Source: JAVBSX01 sp031549565
GTDB taxonomy: Bacteria; Planctomycetota; Planctomycetia; Pirellulales; Thermoguttaceae
DNA: 64,000 nucleotides
Reading direction: 5' to 3'
NCBI GenBank assembly: GCA_031549565.1
Contig: JAVBPO010000119.1
Coordinates: 1 to 64,000, forward strand
The notes beneath the pieces are model-generated. The model did no database searches and was not told where the DNA came from. It saw nothing but the letters and a program-made list of their open reading frames with translations. Position numbers and translations under genes: made by a program. This document shows positions 57,671 to 64,000 of this stretch, in pieces. Position 1 is the first letter of the stretch, and every line of letters starts with the position of its first letter.

Positions 57671-60600
57671 ATGCAAATTGAAACGATTGCTTTTGAAAAC
57701 TTGAATTCGCTGACTGGGCGTTGGACGATCGATTTGACCGATCCGGCTTATCTTGCCAATGGGATCTTCGCGATCGTCGGACCGACCGGATCGGGAAAGT
57801 CGACGATACTCGACGCGATTTGCTTGGCCCTGTACGGCAGGACGCCGCGCCTGAATCGAATCTCAAGCTCGGAAAATGAAATCATGTCGCGAGGAACCGG
57901 AAACTGCTCCGCGGAAGTCGTTTTTCGGACCGAAGAAGGACGATTTCTCGCCAATTGGTCCCAGCGACGTGCTCGTAACCGCCCCGACGGAGCGTTCCAA
58001 AATCCTTCCCGGGAACTTTCCGTGTGTGAAAACGGCGATATTCTCGCGTCTAAAATCGAAGCGGTCGCCACGGCGGTCCAGGAAAAAATCGGGATGAAAT
58101 TCGAAGAGTTTACCCGCTCCATCCTTTTAGCGCAAGGGGATTTCGATTCGTTTCTCAGCGCCGCGCCCGGTGAGCGAGCGCCGATCCTGGAACGTATTAC
58201 GGGAACGGAAATTTATTCCGACATTTCCAAGGCCGTTTTTGAAAAGGATAAGGAAGAACGACTCAAGCTCAAGTCGCTCAAGAATTCGCTGGACGGAGTC
58301 GTTTTACTCACCGACGAAGAAGAAAAAACGCTTCTCAATCAAAGCGAAGAAAGGAAACGCCGGGAAGAATCGTTGCAGGCGGAGATTCTCGAAGTCGACA
58401 AGCAACGAGAATACTGGGATACTTTAACGAAACTGCAAACGGAGATCGCGGAACTGAAATCGAAATCGAACGAACTCCGGCTCCGGGAGGATGAATTTCA
58501 AAAAGACGCCACGAAAATCAACCGCGCCAAAAATGCCGCGTTGCTCGCCGGGGAATACGCGACACTTGCCGAGCTTCGCAGATTTTGCGTTTCGGAAACC
58601 GAGTCGCTCGCCTCGAAAGCGGAGCAGCTTCGACAAACGGAAACCGCCTGTCTCGAAAAAAAAGCGGCCCTGGAAACCGCCGAAAACGAATTTCAAAAAC
58701 TTGAAGAAGAGAATATTCGTCTCCAACCGGTTTTACGGAAAGTTCGCGAACTTGATTTGTTGATGCGCGAAAAGAGAAAGGAAATTCACTCGCTCCGGAT
58801 TGCCTTGGATAAAGTTGTCGAAAATCAAAAGATCGCCCGTTCGGAACAGACGACATTGATCCGGCAACAAAGCCAAAGTGAAGAGGACGCGAAACACTTG
58901 GCCGAATATTTTCAAACCCACGCCGTGGACGGCAAATTGCAGGCCGACTTGAGCGGCTTGCGGGTTCGCGTCGATTCGCTCCGGGAAAAACGGGATGCGA
59001 CCGCTCAAACGGAGAAAAACGTCGCAAAAACAGCCCGAGAACTCGAAAAGAAAAACGAACAGATTCGCAAGGAAATCGCCGCGCTCCCGCAATCGGACGT
59101 TTCCGACGATACCGACGTCGATTTTGCCGCACTTGCCGAACGCTATAAAAGTGAAAAAATCCATCTCCAGGAAGAATTATCGCACTTCCAGGCAGTGAGA
59201 GTCGAGTTGGCCCGAATCCAATCGCTGGAGGAACACCGCTCGGCTCTCGTCGACGGTCAACCGTGTCCGCTTTGCGGGGCGCTGGAGCATCCGCTTGCGT
59301 TTGAAAATCTACCGACTCCCGACGAAAACGAGCGGGCGATCCGGGAAAAAGAACGAATCCTTAGTGAACTCGATTCGCAAATTTCACATGCGGAAAAAAT
59401 CGAGCGGACCGATTCCGAACGGAAACGACTTCGCGAGGAACACGCCCGTTGGGACGGCGAATGGATCGTACAAAAAGAACATCTCGAGATATTTGAAGCG
59501 GATATTCGTCGGGAATTGACCGGATACGGTTTGAACGTCGAAAATGATTTCACGGAAGCCCTGAACACGCTCGCCCTTCGTCGGGAAACCTGGATGTCGA
59601 ACCAGAGAACGCAAGTCGCCTTGGAAAACTCGCTCGTCCAAGGGAAGGAACGAATGGAAGCGACCCGATTACGACTGGAAAAACTCGACGAGGAATCGAC
59701 GGAGCTTACCGGAAAACAAAAATCGTACGAAGAGACGCTCGACGCGATTCAAAAGGAGCGAACAGAACTGTTCGATGAAAAGGAGGTCGATCGTGAAGAA
59801 GAACTCTTTCAGGCCAAATATCAAACGGCCCGGAGTCGCCTCAAGCGGATTAAGGACGACTGGAACCGGCTCGAAACACATCGGGCCGTCTTGGAGTCGG
59901 AGAAAAACGCACGGGAAAAAACGTTGCGGGAAAAAATGGACGAAATTCGCCGAATCGAACCGGAAATCTTGCGACAAATCACTGAACACGGCTTCGCGGA
60001 CGAAAACGATTTCCGATCCGCCCGGCTTCCCGACGGGGAAATCCGGTTGTACGAAAACCGGCAAAAGGAATTGCGTGAACAGCGGAGCCGACTTGACGGA
60101 CTCCTCGCTTACCAAAACGAATCGCTTGCCAAACACCGTGAAATTCCGCTCCCGGACGATTCCCCGGATATTTTGCTGGAGAAAAAGGAGCGGCTCGAAT
60201 CCGAGAAAAGGGTCAAGCTTCAGGAAAGGCTCGAAATCGATTTGCAAATCAAAAACAACATGCGACTTCGTGAACAACACGCCGCGAAAACACGGGAGCT
60301 TGCGGAACAGGAAAAGGATTATCGTAATCTCGCGGACCTGAACGAATTGATCGGTTCGAACGACGGAAAAAAGTTCCGGAATTTCGCGCAAGGGTTGACG
60401 CTCGATTTGCTGATTTCTCACGCCAACACGCAACTGCGAACCTTGAGTCAACGATACCTGTTGACGCGAATCAAAGGATCCATGGAGTTAAGCGTACACG
60501 ACCTGGATCAGGCGGGAGAAATTCGGGCCGTCAAAAACCTCTCCGGCGGCGAAAGTTTTCTGGTCAGTTTATCACTCGCTCTGGGACTGTCGAAGATCAT

Positions 60601-60835
60601 GAGCAAAACGGTCCGGATCGAATCGCTGTTTCTCGACGAAGGGTTCGGAACGCTCGACGAAGAAACGCTTCAGACGGCTTTGGAAGCGTTTTCGAGTCTC
60701 CAGGAGTCGGGCAAGACGATCGGCATCATTTCCCACGTCGCCGCGTTGAAGGAGCGGATCGCGACGCAGATCCAACTCCACCCGCTCCCCGGCGGCCGCA
60801 GTCGCATCTCCGGACCGGGGGTCGCCGCTCGTTGA
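57671..60835 (+). CDS. sbcC: SbcC-type SMC-like DNA exonuclease subunit
   Basis: 1054 residues. Walker A GPTGSGKSTILDAICLALYG (Gly37 onward), two long coiled coils (about 190-510 and 560-880) with the zinc-hook CPLC at Cys532 and Cys535 between them, ABC signature LSGGESFLVSLSLALGLSK (about 957) and D-loop FLDEGFGTLDEETL. SbcC with SbcD forms the Mre11-Rad50-like nuclease that cleaves hairpins and blocked ends. SbcD is usually encoded directly upstream; here the upstream region holds only repeats and the divergent GNAT gene. Length and motifs are complete. Confidence 0.92.
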   Translation: MQIETIAFENLNSLTGRWTIDLTDPAYLANGIFAIVGPTGSGKSTILDAICLALYGRTPRLNRISSSENEIMSRGTGNCSAEVVFRTEEGRFLANWSQRRARNRPDGAFQNPSRELSVCENGDILASKIEAVATAVQEKIGMKFEEFTRSILLAQGDFDSFLSAAPGERAPILERITGTEIYSDISKAVFEKDKEERLKLKSLKNSLDGVVLLTDEEEKTLLNQSEERKRREESLQAEILEVDKQREYWDTLTKLQTEIAELKSKSNELRLREDEFQKDATKINRAKNAALLAGEYATLAELRRFCVSETESLASKAEQLRQTETACLEKKAALETAENEFQKLEEENIRLQPVLRKVRELDLLMREKRKEIHSLRIALDKVVENQKIARSEQTTLIRQQSQSEEDAKHLAEYFQTHAVDGKLQADLSGLRVRVDSLREKRDATAQTEKNVAKTARELEKKNEQIRKEIAALPQSDVSDDTDVDFAALAERYKSEKIHLQEELSHFQAVRVELARIQSLEEHRSALVDGQPCPLCGALEHPLAFENLPTPDENERAIREKERILSELDSQISHAEKIERTDSERKRLREEHARWDGEWIVQKEHLEIFEADIRRELTGYGLNVENDFTEALNTLALRRETWMSNQRTQVALENSLVQGKERMEATRLRLEKLDEESTELTGKQKSYEETLDAIQKERTELFDEKEVDREEELFQAKYQTARSRLKRIKDDWNRLETHRAVLESEKNAREKTLREKMDEIRRIEPEILRQITEHGFADENDFRSARLPDGEIRLYENRQKELREQRSRLDGLLAYQNESLAKHREIPLPDDSPDILLEKKERLESEKRVKLQERLEIDLQIKNNMRLREQHAAKTRELAEQEKDYRNLADLNELIGSNDGKKFRNFAQGLTLDLLISHANTQLRTLSQRYLLTRIKGSMELSVHDLDQAGEIRAVKNLSGGESFLVSLSLALGLSKIMSKTVRIESLFLDEGFGTLDEETLQTALEAFSSLQESGKTIGIISHVAALKERIATQIQLHPLPGGRSRISGPGVAAR

Positions 60836-60840
60836 CACCC

Positions 60841-60896
60841 CCTGGGACCGCAGGCATCCTGCCTGCACCTGGGTCGGCGGGCTTCCAGCCTACAAG
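60841..60896 (+). repeat. CCTGGGACCGCAGGC element, half copy c
   Basis: It begins CCTGGGACCGCAGGCATCCT and follows copy a up to GCGGGCTTCCAGCCTAC, then stops. The right half is missing, so it appears truncated, directly behind sbcC. Confidence 0.65.
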
Positions 60897-60959
60897 AATC
60901 CGTGGGATCACGTCTTGAAAAACGTTTTTCCTCAAAGCGGGACGCATCCACGCCGCAGA

Positions 60960-62045
60960 CTATTCCGCCCGCGGATCGCTCAGCGGGGCGTTACGGTCGA
61001 AATTTTTGTAGGGCGTTTCAAGGATCGCGCCGATTTTCATCCAGCCGTCCTCGGTCCACTCCAGCGGACGGACTTGGGTTAAACGTCCTTTTTTCGGTTC
61101 CTTGGCGTCATAAGCGGCGAGGATTATCCAGTCGCCATTGTCTTTCGTGTGCAAAAAGCCGTTGTGTCCCGTTCCTTTCCAACGTTCGGTACTTTCCAGT
61201 AATATCGTTCCGCCGCCGGTTTCCAGGGACCGACCGTCCTTATCGAGGAACGGCCCGAGCGGATTTTCACTCCGTCCGATCGCGATTTTGTACTGGCTTC
61301 GTTCAAAAGAGCAGCAATCGTCCCACGAAACGAACAGGAAATAATGGGGACCGTGTTTGACGACCAACGGAGCTTCGATTGCCGTGGTTCCACTCTCTTT
61401 CGAACGGGTCGCGATGTGTTTGTAATGCGCCGGAATTTTCAAATCGTCGGTTCGATTCGTTTCATATTCGAACGGTTTGCCCGTCTTGGGATCGACTTCG
61501 ACCGCTTTCACGCCGGTCCAGTAGGAACCCCAGTACAGGTACGCTTTTCCGTCTTCGTCGAACAAAAGCGCCGAATCGATCGCGTTGTAGTCCGTCTTGT
61601 GCGGAGCCGATTCGATCACGACACCACGATCTTCCCAACGGTAGTCGGGACTGCCCGGATCGAGCGTCTTGTTGACGACCAAACCGATCAACGACCGCTG
61701 CCCGCCGAATGTCGAAACGGAATAGTACAGATAATAGAGCCCGTCGTGATACGTGACGTCGGGCGCCCAGATATTCCGTGATCCCGGGATTCGCTGTTTC
61801 GCCCAATCGGGAACCGGCGTTTCGAAAATCGTCCCGATTTTTTTCCAGTGAAGCAGATCGCCGCTGTGCAGAATCACGAGCCCCGGTCCGGTCACGAACG
61901 CGTAAAACCCGCTGCCGTCGTGCGCTTCGATCGCAACCGGATCCGGACTGTCAAACGGAACAATCGCCTGCTCCGCCGCGCAAAAAGCGGTTGTCTCGAC
62001 CAAAAGAAAAACAACGATTAACGAAACAAAAGGAAGATTTTTCAT
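60960..62045 (-). CDS. Secreted GH43 glycoside hydrolase (arabinanase-like)
   Basis: 361 residues from ATG at 62045 (MKNLPFVSLIVVFLLVETTA, signal peptide cut near CAAEQ). Upstream in-frame sequence reads antisense to the next gene and is rejected. Five-bladed propeller motifs: FDSPDPVAIEAHDG (catalytic base Asp35), WAPDVTYHDGLYYLYYSVS, NAIDSALLFDEDGKAYLYWG (pKa modulator Asp) and TAIEAPLVVKHGPHYFLFVS (catalytic acid Glu), then GTGHNGFL. This fits GH43 endo-alpha-1,5-L-arabinanases acting on plant arabinan. Export shown by the signal peptide. Confidence 0.88.
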   Translation of the reverse strand: MKNLPFVSLIVVFLLVETTAFCAAEQAIVPFDSPDPVAIEAHDGSGFYAFVTGPGLVILHSGDLLHWKKIGTIFETPVPDWAKQRIPGSRNIWAPDVTYHDGLYYLYYSVSTFGGQRSLIGLVVNKTLDPGSPDYRWEDRGVVIESAPHKTDYNAIDSALLFDEDGKAYLYWGSYWTGVKAVEVDPKTGKPFEYETNRTDDLKIPAHYKHIATRSKESGTTAIEAPLVVKHGPHYFLFVSWDDCCSFERSQYKIAIGRSENPLGPFLDKDGRSLETGGGTILLESTERWKGTGHNGFLHTKDNGDWIILAAYDAKEPKKGRLTQVRPLEWTEDGWMKIGAILETPYKNFDRNAPLSDPRAE

Positions 62046-62110
62046 GATGTATGTAAACGGCTTATTTCGAATCAGAGCCGCGCACGAAGTAAGCGGTGTT
62101 CGAGTCTTTC

Positions 62111-63169
62111 TCAAGGAATATAATCGACTCCCGGCTCCAGCGACTCGACGTATCGCGCGAGGAGATTCGCGGCGTGGTCGATATCGGTGAGCGAAATCAT
62201 TTCGACCGGCGTGTGCATGTATCGGTTCGGCACGCTGATCAAAGCCGTTGCGACACCACTGCGATTGATCTGCATCGAATTGGCGTCGGTTCCCGTGATC
62301 CGGCCTTCGGCGCACATCTGGACCGGAATGTCGTGCGTTTTCGCGACGCCGACCAACGCATTGGCCAGCTTCGTCGTAATGTTCGGACCCCGGGTAATCA
62401 CGGGACCGCAGCCGAGTTTCACTTCGCCGTTCTGCTTCTTTTCGATCGTCGGACAATCGGTCGCAAAGGTCACATCGACCGCGATTCCGATCTGCGGATC
62501 AATTCCGAACGCGCTCGTTTTCGCGCCGCGAAGGCCGACTTCTTCCTGAACCGTCGAAACGGCGTAAACGCCGACTTTCAGCTTCGAGGAATCGACCCGG
62601 CGCAGCGCTTCCATCACGACCCACATCCCCGCTTTATCGTCGGTTGCGGGCGCGGCGATGAGATTGTTAAGCAGCTCCCGGTATTCCAAATCGACCGTGA
62701 TCGGATCGCCGATTTGAACGATTTTCTCTGCTTCTTCCTTGTTCGCCGCTCCGAAATCGACCCAAAGGTCCTGAACCTTCGGGACTTTCTTGCGGTCGTC
62801 TTCGTTGAGCAAATGGATCGGTTTTTTCCCAATCACACCGTCGACCGGGCCGGTTTGCGTCCAGATTTTCACACGTTGCCCGATCAGGTTCTGGATGTCC
62901 CAACCGCCGATCGTCAGAACGTACACGAATCCCTGATCGTCGATGTAATTGGCGATCAGCCCGATCTGGTCGCAATGTCCGGCGAGCATCACGCGAATCG
63001 GGGCGGCCGGATTTTTCACGGCGATTACGTTGCCGTGAACGTCGGTCCGGATTTCGTCGACAAACGGTTTCATGTAATCGCGAACGATCCGTTGGACCGG
63101 CTCTTCAAATCCGCTCGGGCTCGGCGTCTGGAGCACGTTTTTCAAAAATTCTTTCGATTCGGGAAGCAT
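62111..63169 (-). CDS. M42 family aminopeptidase (deblocking/tetrahedral type)
   Basis: 352 residues. Metal ligands: VMLAGHCDQIGL (His65, Asp67), APATDDKAGMWV (bridging Asp), TVQEEVGLRGA (catalytic Glu and metal Glu), VDVTFATDCP (Asp), and a C-terminal His in MHTPVEMI. These define dinuclear M42 peptidases that remove N-terminal residues from peptides in large cytoplasmic dodecamers. Some members were once annotated as endoglucanase M; that is not supported here. No signal peptide. Confidence 0.92.
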   Translation of the reverse strand: MLPESKEFLKNVLQTPSPSGFEEPVQRIVRDYMKPFVDEIRTDVHGNVIAVKNPAAPIRVMLAGHCDQIGLIANYIDDQGFVYVLTIGGWDIQNLIGQRVKIWTQTGPVDGVIGKKPIHLLNEDDRKKVPKVQDLWVDFGAANKEEAEKIVQIGDPITVDLEYRELLNNLIAAPATDDKAGMWVVMEALRRVDSSKLKVGVYAVSTVQEEVGLRGAKTSAFGIDPQIGIAVDVTFATDCPTIEKKQNGEVKLGCGPVITRGPNITTKLANALVGVAKTHDIPVQMCAEGRITGTDANSMQINRSGVATALISVPNRYMHTPVEMISLTDIDHAANLLARYVESLEPGVDYIP

Positions 63170-63289
63170 TGGGATAAATGGGTAAAATGAACGGGAAATG
63201 CAACGTCAGAACGACAATTTTAGCACAACCGCTATAATTGGCAACGCCCAAGAAATCGCGTAAAATGATCCCCACCCCCTCGTTTGACC

Positions 63290-64000
63290 ATGAAACGCCG
63301 CTCCCTCCTACCGCATCAAAAATTCCATAGACCCGTCGGGGTATTGCGTCTCTTCGAATGGAATCCCGCCCAGCCGATTGCCCCTGCCGACGAACCGGAA
63401 CAAGCTCCAGAGTCCGTGGAACCGTTTTCCATTTTTTCGCCCGCAGAAGACGCGGACGAAACGACGGAAATTCCGCTGGAGCTGGAGCTGGAATTCGAGG
63501 AGGATTCCCATTGGCACAGCTTCAAACGAAACGATGAACTGGCCCGCTTGGAATCGGTGCTTTTTTTGGCCCGGGAACCGCTTCCGAGCCGAAAATTGGC
63601 TCAGCACGCGGAAATCCCGGAAGGGGGCCGCGTTCGCCGTCTGCTCCAGGAACTGAACCAAGCGTACGCCGAGCAGCCGTGCGCTTTCCAAATCGTCGAA
63701 GTCGCCGGCGGATTCCAATTACGAACCCGCCCGCAATTCGCGCCTTGGCTGGTTCGACTGCAAGAGGTTCCGATCGAAATCCGGCTCAGTTCGACCGCGA
63801 TGGAAACGCTTGCGATCATCGCGATGAAACAGCCGGTTCTTCGGGTCAACGTCGAATCGATTCGTGGAACGCAATGCAGCGAAATGATCCGGCAATTGAT
63901 GGAGAAGAACCTGGTCAAAATCGTCGGCCGCAGCGAAGAGCTCGGCCGACCGTTTCTCTACGGAACGACGAAATATTTTCTCCAGGTTTTCGGACTGAAA
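63290..64000 (+). CDS. scpB: Segregation and condensation protein B, 5' part (cut by window edge)
   Basis: 237 codons visible from ATG at 63290. The N-terminal 85 residues are an acidic, Pro-rich extension (EDADETTEIPLELELEFEED) not present in most ScpB. Then the winged-helix core: RLESVLFLAREPLPSRKLAQ, GFQLRTRPQFAPWLVRL, LSSTAMETLAIIAMKQPVLR, SIRGTQCSEMIRQLMEKNLV, IVGRSEELGRPFLYGTTKYF. ScpB joins ScpA and SMC in chromosome condensation. The frame is open at the window end. Confidence 0.92.
   Translation, partial: MKRRSLLPHQKFHRPVGVLRLFEWNPAQPIAPADEPEQAPESVEPFSIFSPAEDADETTEIPLELELEFEEDSHWHSFKRNDELARLESVLFLAREPLPSRKLAQHAEIPEGGRVRRLLQELNQAYAEQPCAFQIVEVAGGFQLRTRPQFAPWLVRLQEVPIEIRLSSTAMETLAIIAMKQPVLRVNVESIRGTQCSEMIRQLMEKNLVKIVGRSEELGRPFLYGTTKYFLQVFGLK

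Noticed and set aside
62046..62456. N-terminal extension of the GH43 gene
   Set aside because: It is antisense-like, Arg-rich sequence overlapping the end of the M42 peptidase gene; the signal peptide starts at 62045.

Overview
The window is a chromosomal segment of a planctomycete. The evidence is four DUF1559 proteins (three with a type IV prepilin-like leader), Tat-exported Gfo/Idh/MocA oxidoreductases, an LEPLEERDLLA-type N-terminus on an 1801-residue surface protein, a Lys/Ala-rich histone-like protein, an LL-diaminopimelate-type aminotransferase, and many genes without a clear Shine-Dalgarno. By eye the G+C is in the low fifties and coding density is ordinary. I saw no insertion sequence, phage, CRISPR array, rRNA or tRNA.

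Layout. 1-4.1 kb: start of the acetolactate synthase small subunit (cut by the window edge), a B12-binding radical SAM protein, a site-2 protease and the histone-like protein with its terminator. 4.1-10.5 kb: giant beta-helix/Calx-beta/CARDB/PKD surface protein, then a ZIP metal transporter. 10.7-14.2 kb: a compact minus-strand operon with its own promoter, encoding a Tat-exported protein of unknown family, a small protein with eleven cysteines and a radical SAM/SPASM maturase. This looks like an undescribed RiPP-type (thioether peptide) system. 14.5-25.2 kb: DUF1559 pseudopilin, RlmM-like methyltransferase, HAD phosphatase, Gfo/Idh oxidoreductase, the thiC-tatD pair, a membrane protein with four zinc ribbons and a secreted glycoside-hydrolase-like protein. 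25.5-28.4 kb: operon DUF1559-lipoprotein-DUF1559 with a good promoter and terminator. 28.4-36.4 kb: YfhO-type membrane protein and an 1849-residue flagellin. 36.9-43.7 kb: purA, XrtA-type polysaccharide deacetylase, dapL-like aminotransferase, HTH-like protein, an atypical DUF1559 protein and a Gfo/Idh protein. 44-54 kb: ftsH, a Kef-type antiporter, a DUF6485 Cys-rich protein, 5-formyl-THF cyclo-ligase, a small coiled-coil protein, a DMT transporter, dxs and a CNNM/HlyC protein. 54-64 kb: histidine kinase with a haem-like motif, a GNAT, sbcC, a GH43 arabinanase, an M42 peptidase and the 5' part of scpB.

A second theme is the intergenic DNA. Gaps are filled with short repeats of many unrelated families: palindromes, and word-like degenerate repeats such as TAGGCTGTAG, AATAAGAAAT, GAATTATGAATT, GACAGAGGACAG and CTGACTACTGA. 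Several occur as two inverted arms around 15-70 bp spacers. Two or more of these have entered dxs in frame, and others supply stop codons to ftsH, the antiporter gene and dxs.

Most housekeeping calls rest on motifs read directly from the translations. Start choices, promoters and the function of the Cys-rich operon are inference.
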